The translations under genes were made by a program, and so were the position numbers. Below, piece by piece: positions 1 through 8,770 of a stretch of 20,673 nucleotides of DNA. The stretch spans positions 1-20,673 of the forward strand of contig CAYNGH010000046.1 in NCBI GenBank assembly GCA_964396845.1, read 5' to 3'. Every line of letters begins with the position of its first letter. Position 1 is the first letter of the stretch. A model generated the notes under the pieces. That model saw only the letters and a program-made list of their open reading frames with translations. It was not told the origin of the DNA and searched no databases. The DNA is from CAYNGH01 sp964396845 (GTDB lineage Bacteria; Vulcanimicrobiota; JAJTBE01; CAYNGH01).

Positions 1-145
1 CGGGGCCTTCCTCCCGGATTTGCTGGCCAAAGGAGCGGAATTTTAAATATCTGATGAAATATGGGTAGATAAACAGGGAAAGCAGAAGGGCTGTGGTCCC
101 TGCCTTGAAAATTCCTCCCATCACCTGTCTTGCAAGTTCAGTCAT
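1..145 (-). CDS. mraY: MraY, phospho-MurNAc-pentapeptide translocase (N-terminal fragment)
   Basis: Only the first 48 codons lie in the window; the gene runs off the left edge. The ATG (145-143) overlaps the murF stop as ATGA, indicating translational coupling. The fragment reads as a short amphipathic start, a hydrophobic segment (about residues 10-33), then a basic stretch ending in FGQQIREEGP. That ending matches the family's N-terminal signature, a first membrane helix followed by (K/R)xGQ.IR.(E/D)GP. The family moves UDP-MurNAc-pentapeptide onto undecaprenyl phosphate at the inner face of the membrane to make lipid I. Position directly after murF is the usual dcw order. Identification rests on the signature plus context, because the catalytic aspartates lie outside the window. 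Confidence 0.9.
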   Translation of the reverse strand, partial: MTELARQVMGGIFKAGTTALLLSLFIYPYFIRYLKFRSFGQQIREEGP

Positions 146-1542
146 CTGGGGACCGGCTCACCTCCCGTCAGGACAGCTGTGACCTCCTCCATTTTCATTC
201 CCCGGGATCCCTTTACCAGGATGATGTCCCCGGCTTTCGCTTCTTTTATGAGGCAGTCAATCAGCTGGGTCTTTTTTTCGAAGTGACGGGCCGTTGCCGG
301 AGCCATTCCGCCATCAACGGCGCCCCGGTGAATCTCATTCCCAAGACTGCCCCATGTCATGAGCATGTCGATGGGCAGGGCATGCACCAGCCCTCCGGTC
401 TTCTGGTGGGATTCCACGGCAATATCACCTAACTCCAGCATGTCCGAGAGAACGGCAATCTTTCTGCCGGTGCGGGGAAGCCCTGCCAGGATTTCAAGGG
501 CGCGGGCCGTGGATGATGGGCTGGCATTGTAGCTGTCGTTGAGAACCGTCCATCCGCCGGAAGAAGGAAGAACCTCCATACGTTTTTCTGACGGGGTAAG
601 GCTGGCAAGACCCCGGCGGATCTCCTCGATGGTGAGTCGCAGACACAGAGCTGTGGCTATGGAACACAAGGCATTGTATATGTTGTGAATCCCCAGAAGA
701 GGCAGGGAAAAACTGTGAAGCCGTCCCTCAATGGCAACCTGCAAACGGAATCCTTCCAATCCCATGTCCTGATAGTTTATCAGACGGATATGAGATGGCT
801 TCTTTATGCCAAAGGTAGTCACCCGGGCCGGGGATCTGGATGAGCAGTGGGCAAACCAGCGGTCATCAGCGTTCAGCACTGCAAAACCTGCCGGGTTCAG
901 ATGGTCCATCACCTCGCACTTGGCCCTGGCAATGGCCTCGTACGAACCCAGAAGCTCAAAATGAGATTCGCCGATGTTGGTTATCACCGCCACATCAGGG
1001 TTCAATATCCCGGCAAGCTGGGCAATCTGACCCTCACCCCGCATGGCCATCTCCGCCACCAGGACTTCGTGAGAGTCATCCAGCTCCAGAACAGTCATGG
1101 GAACCCCCACCTCGTTGTTGTAATTTTTCCGGGATGACAGGACCCGATAGCGCATAGAAAGGATGTGGCCTGTCATGTCCTTGGTGGTGGTCTTGCCGTT
1201 GGACCCGGTAATGGCAATCACCGGTATGTTGAAACCCTCCAGGTAAAAACGGGCTATGCGGTGATGAGCCTCCCGGGTGTCCTTTACCTTTATACCGATG
1301 GCATCTGATGGGGGAGGCTCAAAAGGGGCCGAATATAAAAAAGCCGCTGCACCACGGGATACCGCCTGGGATATGAACTGGTGTGCGTCATGGTTTTCAC
1401 CCCACAGTGGGATGAACAGTGAGCCGGGCTTGATAGTCCTGGTATCAGTGGAGATACCGGTTATGTCGATTTTTGTGTTTTTACCGTCATCGGGAGAGCC
1501 TTTGCTCCACCGGATTATATCCTCAAGATTGACAGTCTTCAT
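142..1542 (-). CDS. murF: MurF, UDP-MurNAc-tripeptide--D-Ala-D-Ala ligase
   Basis: This cytoplasmic ATP-dependent ligase adds D-Ala-D-Ala to the UDP-MurNAc-tripeptide, the last soluble step of peptidoglycan precursor synthesis. The product is 466 residues, a normal MurF length. An N-terminal substrate domain (about 1-105, with STDTR near 31-35) is followed by the Mur ligase P-loop GSNGKTTTK (113-121). The central domain contains NEVGVP and NIGESHFE, and the C-terminal domain contains NDSYNASPSS, the MurF-type NDxYNANP motif. The ATG at 1542 is preceded by GAGG at an acceptable distance. The gene lies 203 bp after murE and overlaps mraY by four bases. Unlike the rest of the cluster it is separated from the upstream gene by a terminator-like hairpin, so its expression may be partly independent. 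Confidence 0.97.
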   Translation of the reverse strand: MKTVNLEDIIRWSKGSPDDGKNTKIDITGISTDTRTIKPGSLFIPLWGENHDAHQFISQAVSRGAAAFLYSAPFEPPPSDAIGIKVKDTREAHHRIARFYLEGFNIPVIAITGSNGKTTTKDMTGHILSMRYRVLSSRKNYNNEVGVPMTVLELDDSHEVLVAEMAMRGEGQIAQLAGILNPDVAVITNIGESHFELLGSYEAIARAKCEVMDHLNPAGFAVLNADDRWFAHCSSRSPARVTTFGIKKPSHIRLINYQDMGLEGFRLQVAIEGRLHSFSLPLLGIHNIYNALCSIATALCLRLTIEEIRRGLASLTPSEKRMEVLPSSGGWTVLNDSYNASPSSTARALEILAGLPRTGRKIAVLSDMLELGDIAVESHQKTGGLVHALPIDMLMTWGSLGNEIHRGAVDGGMAPATARHFEKKTQLIDCLIKEAKAGDIILVKGSRGMKMEEVTAVLTGGEPVPR

Positions 1543-1590
1543 TATTTTTTATATCCTCGTCGGACAGTAAGTCCCTGTTAGTAGTTGCCG

Positions 1591-1629
1591 GAAAAAAATT
1601 CCCTGTGCTGCCGGCGAACCGACAGCACA
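1591..1629 (-). terminator. UUCG-loop hairpin with T-run between murE and murF (attenuator or terminator)
   Basis: Read on the minus strand, 1629-1619 and 1614-1604 form an 11-bp stem (one G-T pair) closed by a TTCG tetraloop. GGGAA follows, then seven T residues (1598-1592). It sits in the 203-bp gap between murE and murF, in the transcribed orientation. The stem is strong, but the T-run starts five bases after it, so termination may be partial. Essential murF and mraY lie downstream, so read-through or an unseen internal promoter is required. Confidence 0.6.
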
Positions 1630-1745
1630 AGTTACTTCGACAAAAGGGTCCGACACCCCATTGACCTCTTGCCAGCCGTCAGCAGGAGATTTATGATACC
1701 ACGGCTGAATTCTTTATCATAAGACCCGAAGGGCCTGATTTCTTA

Positions 1746-3224
1746 TTACACCCCGGATGACTCCGTCAGGGATGCTATGGCTTCCCGGGCAACTTCCACA
1801 TCGTCAAAATGAATGGTTCCATTTGCCAGGATTTGGTAATCTTCGTGACCCTTGCCGGCAATCACCACCAGATCCCCTTCCCGGGCCGATGATATGGCCA
1901 GATTTATGGCTCTTCGCCGGTCAGGTTCCATTATATAATCCCGGGTCACCTGCTCCACTCCCGGCAGGATGTCGTTGATGATGGCCCGGGGATCCTCGGT
2001 GCGGGGATTATCGGATGTTATCACCGGCACATCGGATAATTCCGCAGCCACCTGCCCCATGAGGGGACGCTTTTTCCTGTCCCGGTCACCACCGCATCCA
2101 AAGACAGTGATGACCCGTCCCTGGGTAATTTCACTGGCCGATAACAGGAGGTTGCTCAATCCGTCAGGAGTATGGGCATAGTCCACCACCACTCCAAAAG
2201 ACTGCCCCATATCAACGATTTCAAAACGACCCCGCACCGGGGGCATGTTTTCCAGTCCACGGCTGATGAGGGCCGGAGGCACACCCATGAAAAGTCCTGT
2301 CCCCACCGCGGCCAGAGCATTGTAAACATTAAACTGCCCCGCCATGGACATGTTCACAGGCACATCCCATTTTTCACTCTCCGCTATAAAAGAGATGCTG
2401 TTGAATCCTGCCTTTATCTCCCGGGCGCGTAAATCCGGTTGCTTGTATATGCCGTAAGACATGAAGGGCACTTCCATGTCCCCGGCAATGGCTGGTGTGC
2501 GGGGATCATCGGAGTTGAGCAGGGCAAATCCCGGCTCCGGACGGGTAATGATCCGGGAGAACAGCTTTTTTTTCTGCTGAAAATATTCGTCCAGATCCTG
2601 ATGAAAATCCAGATGATCCTGAGTCAGGTTGGTAAATACTGCTCCGGTAAACTCAATCCCCGCAACCCGATCAAAATGAAGGGCATGGGATGACACCTCC
2701 ATGACCACCACCTCAACCCCTTCGTCCACCATCCGGGAAAGATAATGCTGGATTTCCAGAGATTCGGGAGTGGTAACCCGGGCTTTTTCAGTGCCTGATG
2801 GAAACTTTATATATAATGTACCTATTATGCCGGTCCTGCGATTGTGGGCCTCCAGAACCGAGGCTATCATGTGGGTGGTGGTGGTTTTTCCATTGGTGCC
2901 GGTCACTCCGATGATTTTTAATTTTCTGGCAGGATGTCCGTAAAACACTGCAGATACCCCGGCCAGAGCCTCCCGACAGTTACGAACCTGAACCACGGGA
3001 ATCCCTTCCACATTAATCTCTTTTTGAACCATCAGGGCCGATGCCCCACGGTCAAGAGCGTCTTTGATGAAATCATGGCCGTCCACGGCAGTGCCCGGTA
3101 TGGCCACAAATAATGTGCCGGGAAGAACCTCCCGGGAGTCGAAGGCGATTCCGGAAATATGAGTGGATGCCTCTCCTCTCATTTTTATTATATTCAGGTT
3201 GTTAATCAGGTGAGAGAGCTTCAA
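1746..3224 (-). CDS. murE: MurE, UDP-MurNAc-L-Ala-D-Glu--meso-diaminopimelate ligase
   Basis: This cytoplasmic ligase adds the third residue of the stem peptide. At 492 residues it has normal family length. The three-domain layout is visible: an N-terminal uridine-nucleotide domain (FDSREVLPGTLFVA, about 28-41), the ATP-binding P-loop GTNGKTTTT (109-117), the central segment with TNLTQDHLDFH, and a C-terminal domain with GCGGDRD. DNPR at 405-408 is the motif that selects meso-diaminopimelate; lysine-adding MurE proteins carry a different motif there. The run of lysines near 218-220 is where the family has its carbamylated lysine. The start is TTG (3224-3222), overlapping the ftsI stop as TTGA, with GGAGGAA just upstream inside ftsI. 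Confidence 0.97.
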   Translation of the reverse strand: MKLSHLINNLNIIKMRGEASTHISGIAFDSREVLPGTLFVAIPGTAVDGHDFIKDALDRGASALMVQKEINVEGIPVVQVRNCREALAGVSAVFYGHPARKLKIIGVTGTNGKTTTTHMIASVLEAHNRRTGIIGTLYIKFPSGTEKARVTTPESLEIQHYLSRMVDEGVEVVVMEVSSHALHFDRVAGIEFTGAVFTNLTQDHLDFHQDLDEYFQQKKKLFSRIITRPEPGFALLNSDDPRTPAIAGDMEVPFMSYGIYKQPDLRAREIKAGFNSISFIAESEKWDVPVNMSMAGQFNVYNALAAVGTGLFMGVPPALISRGLENMPPVRGRFEIVDMGQSFGVVVDYAHTPDGLSNLLLSASEITQGRVITVFGCGGDRDRKKRPLMGQVAAELSDVPVITSDNPRTEDPRAIINDILPGVEQVTRDYIMEPDRRRAINLAISSAREGDLVVIAGKGHEDYQILANGTIHFDDVEVAREAIASLTESSGV

Positions 3225-4981
3225 TTGTTTTCCTCCACGCCCTGAGGTGTCGCCCGGATACCCTCAGCGGCTTCAGGCATGTTCCGAGGCTTCACCCCTA
3301 ATCTCCACATGATCTGGGATCCCACATCATGAAACAGAGGAGCTGCCACTGTTCCGCCCCATATGGTTCCCTTGGGTTCGTCGATCTTGATGAGCATCAC
3401 CAGCCGGGGATCCTCCACCGGCACTACCCCTATGAAGGAAGCAATGTAACGGTTGCTGGAATAAACGCCGTTTTCCACTAAGTTTGCTGTGCCGGTCTTG
3501 CCTCCCACGGTATAACCAGGTATCAAAGCTCCCTTGCCGGTGCCGTTTTCGCATGTGTTGGCCAATACCTTTAAAATTTCGTGACATGAATCCGGCTTTA
3601 ATACCTGCCCCAGGGACTGAGGTTCAATTTCACGGTAAAGACGGCCGTCGCTGTGGGTAATTTTTTTAACAACCCTGGGACGCATCAGAACTCCATCGTT
3701 GGCGATGGCCCCAAAAGCCTGAACCATCTGGATGGGAGTGACGGAGATGCCCTGGCCGTATGATATGGTAGCCAGGTTGATGGGACGCCAGTAATCAACA
3801 TGGGCCAGGATTCCTTCCACCTCTCCGGGAAGATCAATCCCTGTCTGGCGGCCGAATCCTAATTTTTCGATATAATCAAAATATGCTTTTGAACCCAGCC
3901 TCATGCCTATTGATACTGCGCCGGTATTGAAGGAATAGGAAATGACACCGTCAATGGTTTCGTATCCCGTTGGTGAATAAAGGCCGTCATCGGCATTACG
4001 AAGAGAGTATCCCCCCACCTGGATGGAATTTCCGCTGTAAAACTCGTCTTTCATTGAAGCCCTGCCCGAATCCAGCGCCGCTGCAGCCAGTATAACTTTG
4101 AAGGTGGACCCCGGCTCATAGGAATCAGTAATGGCTCTGTTGCGAAGACGATTCATGGTGATGGTGGAAGGATCCGATGGATCGAAATTGGGATAACTGG
4201 CCAGAGCCAGAATGTCGCCGGTGCGAGGATCATATACAATCACGGTTCCGCCGGCGGCGTTGTGTTTTTTTATGGTGGCTTCTAACTCCCGTTCCACAAT
4301 ATATTGAATCGATTCATCTATGGTGAGATATATGTTTTTCCCCGGCACCGGCTTCTGATAATCCACATGGCCCCCGGGAAGTATCCTGCCGGAGCGATCC
4401 ATCTCGGCATTGAGGCGTCCCGATTCACCCTGGAGAAGCTCATCATAATTTGCTTCCACACCGTCAAGGCCCTGATCGTCAATACCCGCCAGACCTATGA
4501 TATGGCTTGCCACCCGACCCTTGGGGTAAAACCGCCGGCCTGAAGGTTCATCAATGACAAAGACACCGGGGAGATTCAAACGCTTTATTCGGGAAGCAAC
4601 AGTGCTGTCAATCTTGCGGGCAATCCATGAAAAAGTATGGGGAGGCGATAGAAGAGGCAGGATCTCATCTTTTTCTTTTCCAAGAGCCAGGCCCAGATAA
4701 AAAGCCGTACGTTCAGCATCCCGGATTTTCCTGGGATTAACCGCCACTGAGGGCATGGACAGAGAAAAGGCGAGGTTTGTTCCATTGCGATCGTATATGG
4801 CTCCGCGAAGGGCATTGATCTCGGCCCACCCCTGGTGTTGAAAGCGGGCCAGCTGGCTGTAATAGTCAGCTTCTCTGTGTTGCAGGTGGACCAGGCGAAA
4901 AACCAGGGCCAGAAACAATATCAAGGTCAGATAGAACAGCACAACAAAACGGATTCGCCTCTGTCTGTTATAGCTTTTCAT
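3221..4981 (-). CDS. ftsI: FtsI/PBP3-type septal peptidoglycan transpeptidase
   Basis: This class B penicillin-binding protein cross-links peptidoglycan at the division septum, with FtsW and the FtsQLB complex. It has 586 residues: a basic N-terminus, one membrane helix (about 11-30), a PBP-dimerisation domain with RGAIYDRNG (59-67), then the transpeptidase domain. All three active-site motifs are present: STFK (292-295, acylated serine first), SFN (350-352) and KTG (495-497). The protein ends shortly after the transpeptidase domain, so the C-terminal PASTA repeats found in many Gram-positive and Spo-type homologues are absent. GGGAGGG lies about nine bases before the ATG. It follows ftsL by 38 bp and overlaps murE by four bases. 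Confidence 0.96.
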   Translation of the reverse strand: MKSYNRQRRIRFVVLFYLTLILFLALVFRLVHLQHREADYYSQLARFQHQGWAEINALRGAIYDRNGTNLAFSLSMPSVAVNPRKIRDAERTAFYLGLALGKEKDEILPLLSPPHTFSWIARKIDSTVASRIKRLNLPGVFVIDEPSGRRFYPKGRVASHIIGLAGIDDQGLDGVEANYDELLQGESGRLNAEMDRSGRILPGGHVDYQKPVPGKNIYLTIDESIQYIVERELEATIKKHNAAGGTVIVYDPRTGDILALASYPNFDPSDPSTITMNRLRNRAITDSYEPGSTFKVILAAAALDSGRASMKDEFYSGNSIQVGGYSLRNADDGLYSPTGYETIDGVISYSFNTGAVSIGMRLGSKAYFDYIEKLGFGRQTGIDLPGEVEGILAHVDYWRPINLATISYGQGISVTPIQMVQAFGAIANDGVLMRPRVVKKITHSDGRLYREIEPQSLGQVLKPDSCHEILKVLANTCENGTGKGALIPGYTVGGKTGTANLVENGVYSSNRYIASFIGVVPVEDPRLVMLIKIDEPKGTIWGGTVAAPLFHDVGSQIMWRLGVKPRNMPEAAEGIRATPQGVEENN

Positions 4982-5019
4982 GCCTTAGGGCCCTCCCGGT
5001 TGCCCTGGTCAATATGACC

Positions 5020-5430
5020 TCACCGGCCGATGCTTGCCAGGTGAATGTCCTGAGAAAAAGCCGTACTGGCCGGCTGATGTAGATTGAGCACCACTCGTTG
5101 AGAAGGATGGATCATGTTCATTTCTTCTCTTGCAATCTTTTCGATTCTTTCCAGGGATTCAAGGCTCTCAATGGACAGAAGAATCTCCCGTTGCCGGGTA
5201 AGCATGTCTTCCTTCTGCGCCCTGAGCTGTCCGATGTCATACTGAATCCTTATCTGTTGGGCACTCTGGCATAGATACATGGTTACCAGGAGAACCACCA
5301 TGGCTACAAGAACCGTGGGATAAACCCAGCTGAACTGGTATTTCACCTTTTTCACCCTGGCCCCGGGTTTTCTTTTCCTTTGATGCCGTCGCCGGGTTAC
5401 CGGCAAGGTTGCCTTTTGGGAGAAGGACAT
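5020..5430 (-). CDS. ftsL: FtsL-like cell division protein
   Basis: This small bitopic protein of 136 residues has a very basic cytoplasmic N-terminus (about 11-30), a single membrane helix (about 35-55) and a heptad-like coiled coil (about 58-95). The coiled coil is followed by EKIAREEMNMIHPSQ, resembling the closing motif of FtsL/DivIC-type proteins. FtsL links the FtsQ-FtsB trimer to FtsW-FtsI in the divisome. The family has little sequence conservation, so the call rests on topology and on the invariant position between rsmH and ftsI. A strong AAGGAGG precedes the ATG. Residues after about 110 form a short tail with no visible motif. Confidence 0.87.
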   Translation of the reverse strand: MSFSQKATLPVTRRRHQRKRKPGARVKKVKYQFSWVYPTVLVAMVVLLVTMYLCQSAQQIRIQYDIGQLRAQKEDMLTRQREILLSIESLESLERIEKIAREEMNMIHPSQRVVLNLHQPASTAFSQDIHLASIGR

Positions 5431-5478
5431 GTTGATTCCTCCTTGGAATGGGCTCTCACCCTGGGTTAATATGTATGT

Positions 5479-6381
5479 TTATATTTTTTCCGCCGTCCGC
5501 ATTTTTGCGGATCTTGAGCGGGGATTCTGCTCGATTTCCAGGGGCTCCGGGGTCAGGGGTTTTTTATCTATCAGGACCATGGTTTTTGTTTCTCGGGCTT
5601 CCCTGCGAAAAGCATGTTTTACAATCCGGTCTTCCAGAGAGTGGTAGGATATTACCACTATTCTGCCACCAACAGCCAGGAGTCTTATTGCTTTATTCAA
5701 ACCCTCCTGGAGAGCATCCATCTCCTGGTTTACTGCAATTCGCAGGGCTTGAAAAAAGCGGGTGGCCGGATGGATCCGCCGACTGTGAAACTTCCGGGGA
5801 ATCGCCTGTGAAATAAGCTTTGCAAGTTCCGCTGTAGTTTCTATCGGGCCGGATTCACGCCGATGTTTCACTATCCTCGACGCAACCCTTCCAGACCACC
5901 TGTCCTGACCAAACTCATAAAAGAGTTTTCGAAGTGACGCTTCATCGATACTGTTGAGAAGATCATACGCAGAAGTCTTCGTTTTGTCGCAATCCATTCG
6001 CATGTCCAGTCGAAAGTCGTTCTTGAAACTGAATCCCCGGGCCGGGTTGTCCACCTGCATCGACGAGATTCCCAGGTCGAAGATTATCCCGTCAATTTCG
6101 TCGATATCTGCATCCCGTAAAATCGTGTCCAAATCCCTGAAATTTGCGCAAACGGCAGTGAAGTTGGGGTATTTAGATAGCCGTTTTTTTGAAAGCTCAA
6201 TCGCTTCAGGATCCTGGTCGATGCCGATTAACCTGCCCGATGCATCCAGTTGACCGAGGATTTTTTTACTTGTTCCACCACCTCCCAGCGTAGCGTCTAT
6301 AAATAAACCTTTTGTTCTGCCATTTAACAGCCGTCCCACCGATTCGTCCAACAGGACGGTTTTGTGTCCCCATTCATCCAT
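5479..6381 (-). CDS. rsmH: RsmH (MraW), 16S rRNA m4C1402 methyltransferase
   Basis: RsmH uses S-adenosylmethionine to methylate N4 of C1402 in the ribosomal P site. The product has 300 residues, close to the usual length. Visible family features are the N-terminal HKTVLLDESV, the SAM-binding DATLGGGG (about 29-36) and IGIDQDP, the catalytic-region segment FDLGISSMQVD, and the C-terminal HPATRFFQALRIAVN and ISYHSLEDRIVK blocks. It starts only two bases after the mraZ stop and ends 48 bp before ftsL, in standard dcw order. Nothing in it looks unusual. Confidence 0.97.
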   Translation of the reverse strand: MDEWGHKTVLLDESVGRLLNGRTKGLFIDATLGGGGTSKKILGQLDASGRLIGIDQDPEAIELSKKRLSKYPNFTAVCANFRDLDTILRDADIDEIDGIIFDLGISSMQVDNPARGFSFKNDFRLDMRMDCDKTKTSAYDLLNSIDEASLRKLFYEFGQDRWSGRVASRIVKHRRESGPIETTAELAKLISQAIPRKFHSRRIHPATRFFQALRIAVNQEMDALQEGLNKAIRLLAVGGRIVVISYHSLEDRIVKHAFRREARETKTMVLIDKKPLTPEPLEIEQNPRSRSAKMRTAEKI

Positions 6382-6383
6382 GC

Positions 6384-6827
6384 TTATATATTGTATTTCT
6401 CAAACATTTCCATGGAAAGATCCGAGAAGTCTTCGGCCATTTCCTGGTTCCAGTGATCAAGAGCCCATATCTCAATTCTCTCGTCATGTCCGTATATCTT
6501 CACCTTGTCGGTTATCTGGGCATATTCCAGAAGCCCCTGGGTAAGGGCAATACGGTTTTGACGATCCATGCGACGATCCACTGCAGACTCGGTGAACAGG
6601 GCGATAAACTTCTGGCCTCGGCGATCCCCCCGGGGGATCTTTTCCTTCATGGTATCCAGCAGGTTTTTGAACTCCTCCTCGGGAAGAAGCCAGAGGCATT
6701 TTTCATTCAAACCCTTGCACAGGTAGAACACATCCCCAAGACCAGTGCGGAACTGGACAGGAACCGTGACCCGGTTCTTGTCGTCGATTGAGTGCTCGGC
6801 ACTGCCGTAAAAATGCACTTCCGCCAA
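6384..6827 (-). CDS. mraZ: MraZ, transcriptional regulator of the dcw cluster
   Basis: MraZ is a ring-forming DNA-binding protein with two AbrB-like halves that represses its own promoter. Both halves are visible: the first has DDKNRVTVP and the second DRQNRIALTQ, corresponding to the family DxxGR pattern. In both halves the usual glycine is replaced by asparagine (KNR and QNR). Length from the chosen TTG (6827-6825) is 147 residues. An alternative GTG six bases-plus downstream would start the protein at HFYGSAEHSID, which aligns better with typical MraZ N-termini (MFxG), so the exact start is uncertain. It is the first gene of the cluster, two bases before rsmH, and its operator lies about 120 bp upstream. 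Confidence 0.95.
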   Translation of the reverse strand: MAEVHFYGSAEHSIDDKNRVTVPVQFRTGLGDVFYLCKGLNEKCLWLLPEEEFKNLLDTMKEKIPRGDRRGQKFIALFTESAVDRRMDRQNRIALTQGLLEYAQITDKVKIYGHDERIEIWALDHWNQEMAEDFSDLSMEMFEKYNI

Positions 6828-6945
6828 CTGTTCTTACCGCCCTTCAAAAATGTGTGACCTGCAAGGTATTTTACTTCGAAGGAGGCTGATACCCGGAGAT
6901 TGTTCTGCAAGTCCCGATGGAGAAAATGTGGTTTCGAATTTTTGA

Positions 6946-7000
6946 TTCCATACCTGCCCACTTTCTCCCAAAATCTCCCACAATTTTCCACATTCTACCA
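6946..7000 (-). promoter_or_regulatory. MraZ operator: six TGG-type motifs at 10-bp spacing
   Basis: Reading leftward from 7000, the minus strand has TGGTA, TGGAA, TGGGA, TGGGA, TGGGC and TGGAA starting at 7000, 6990, 6980, 6970, 6960 and 6950. Each is separated by exactly five bases. TGGGN motifs repeated at 10-bp intervals are the known MraZ binding pattern. The first motif overlaps the -10 element and the rest cover the start site and early leader, fitting repression of mraZ by its own product. Confidence 0.9.
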
Positions 7001-7021
7001 CGAATACCTTTTTTCAGTCAA
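6992..7021 (-). promoter_or_regulatory. mraZ/dcw promoter
   Basis: On the minus strand TTGACT (7021-7016) and TAGAAT (6997-6992) are separated by 18 bp, giving a good housekeeping-sigma promoter. Transcription would begin near 6985 and leave a leader of about 158 bases before mraZ. The -10 element is embedded in the first MraZ motif. Confidence 0.75.
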
Positions 7022-8290
7022 TTAAATTATCCATGGTTTCATGGGCTCCAGAAGGATTGTGAAGATAGGGGCATACTATATGTGGTGTTTGACCATAGTA
7101 AGGCATCCAAATGTTGTGACCCATCAGGAATGATAAAAGTTGGTATTTCGATTGCAATAAACAAGACTTGCCCCAGGGAAGCCCCCACAGTTGAATTAAC
7201 TAACTGTTAAATTGGGGTAAAATTATATAGAAAATCATACTATGAAATATAATCAGACATAATTAACAAAATTACAATAATAGAAATGAATTATTTTTGC
7301 ACCAACAGAATATTTCTAATGTCAAAGCCTTGTACTGTAAGGGTTTCTGTTGAAAAGCCCCTGTGATTTTTCCATGGTTGTGCATGGTTTTTTAGGATTT
7401 TCCCCTGATACTATTGGTAAAGTGGAATGAATCCGGAAAGAACTGAGAGAACTATAAGAAAATGAATAATCGACAAACCTGCTCCAGGCAAGATGACATA
7501 AGCAAGGAATTGCATAGGAGTTAGAAAATTCAATTTGACGGAGGATGCAGATGACAGAAGATATGGAATGAGGCATTCAAGACCTACGATATATGGTGAT
7601 GTTTTTGGACAATGACCACAGGATGCCTGTATAATAACCATAGAAAATTGAAAGAAAAACAAGAATCTATATGTAGGGCCTTTGGATTCTGTAAAACAGA
7701 ACATAATGGGGTGGTGGGAGAAGGTGGGTGGCTTTTTCATGTTTTCTGAGGTTCTCCCGTAAACAAAGGGCTGGAGGTTTTTATTCTCATCCGGACAAGA
7801 AAAGTGGGAAGAGGGTAAAGTAACAAATGTATCCTATGGCCATGCTACCATGTCATCATGTCACAGCAATGAGGTGAAGATGTTGAAACTTGCAGGCAAG
7901 TATCAATCGGAAAAGACCATTGCCTGTTTTTTTCTTTAAAGGCCGGCCTGAGGTTGCCGGGGATTCGACATCCTCAGAAGCATTTTTCCCACTGACAGCA
8001 TGATTGTTCCCCGGGGGCTGCCTCTGTGACAGTTGAGCTGAGCTTTCTAATGGCTGTCATGACGCTTTTTTCCATGATGTGACCCACTTTCACAGCTTCT
8101 CTAATATCAACTTCGAAAACCCAGGCTCCCTGGCGACTCGAGGATGACACTCATGGCATGGCTGACAATGAGCAGAAATGGAAGCACTGATGGCCATCAG
8201 TTTTTTGGTGGATTTGTTCAAGTGATTCAGAACTTACGCATTTTATTTGTTTTTGGAGGAAACCTTTTCGTGACCCATTTTTAGAAAATG

Positions 8291-8429
8291 GGGAAAACAT
8301 GAGTCGGGATTTTCATGATCGGTGGGACATGGCCATCGGGCCGTGGGGCACTTTGGAAGTGCTCCCATTTGGAATGGGAAAACATGAGTCGGGATTGTCA
8401 TGATCGGTGGGACATAGCCCTCGGGCCGT
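8291..8429. repeat. 54-bp direct repeat pair flanking a hairpin
   Basis: Positions 8291-8344 and 8376-8429 match at 51 of 54 bases (period 85). The differences are T to G, G to A and A to C. Between them 8345-8366 folds into a hairpin with GGG/CCC and GCACTT/AAGTGC arms, a one-base bulge and a TGG loop. The first copy is preceded by another hairpin (8274-8292, CCCATTTT/AAAATGGG) that overlaps its first two bases. Each copy contains an ATG (8299 and 8384) that opens a tiny frame beginning MSRD-F/C-HDRWD. No terminal inverted repeats or transposase accompany the pair. Confidence 0.85.
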
Positions 8430-8770
8430 AGTTAATGTGTCGGTAGGCTTTTTCATATTCTTTATTATATTCTAATGCTCCGTCAGAACGGCGAAGCCCT
8501 CATGAAGTTCTTTTTGGAGAGGTTTGAAAACCATTTTCTTCCAAGAAAAAGGTTCTCCAAGAAAAAAACATATTAAATCAACAGTTTGTTTTTACTCTCA
8601 AGCCTATAGTTCCAAACAATTAACAGCCAGTGTTTTCAATTTTCCTAAAAAATCTGGCAGAATGATCCTCCCCGCCGGGCAAAAAACCCTTCTCTGGCCG
8701 ATTCAAATCAAGTTTGAATGTTACCTGCCAAGTCCGGGTTCCCTGAACCCCTTTAAAAAGCTTTAACTCA

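Noticed and set aside
6984..6992. TTTTCCACA, matching a relaxed DnaA-box consensus beside an AT-rich region, as if near an origin
   Set aside because: It is the complement of one MraZ motif (TGTGGAAAA), no cluster of further DnaA boxes is seen, and no dnaA or dnaN gene is nearby.
7411..7740. A 109-codon hydrophobic minus-strand frame in the AT-rich gap
   Set aside because: No recognisable family or ribosome-binding site; the hydrophobic residues are what AT-rich noncoding DNA commonly yields.
8291..8429. The repeat pair as a CRISPR remnant
   Set aside because: Only two units, a repeat longer than usual, a structured spacer, and no cas genes in the window.
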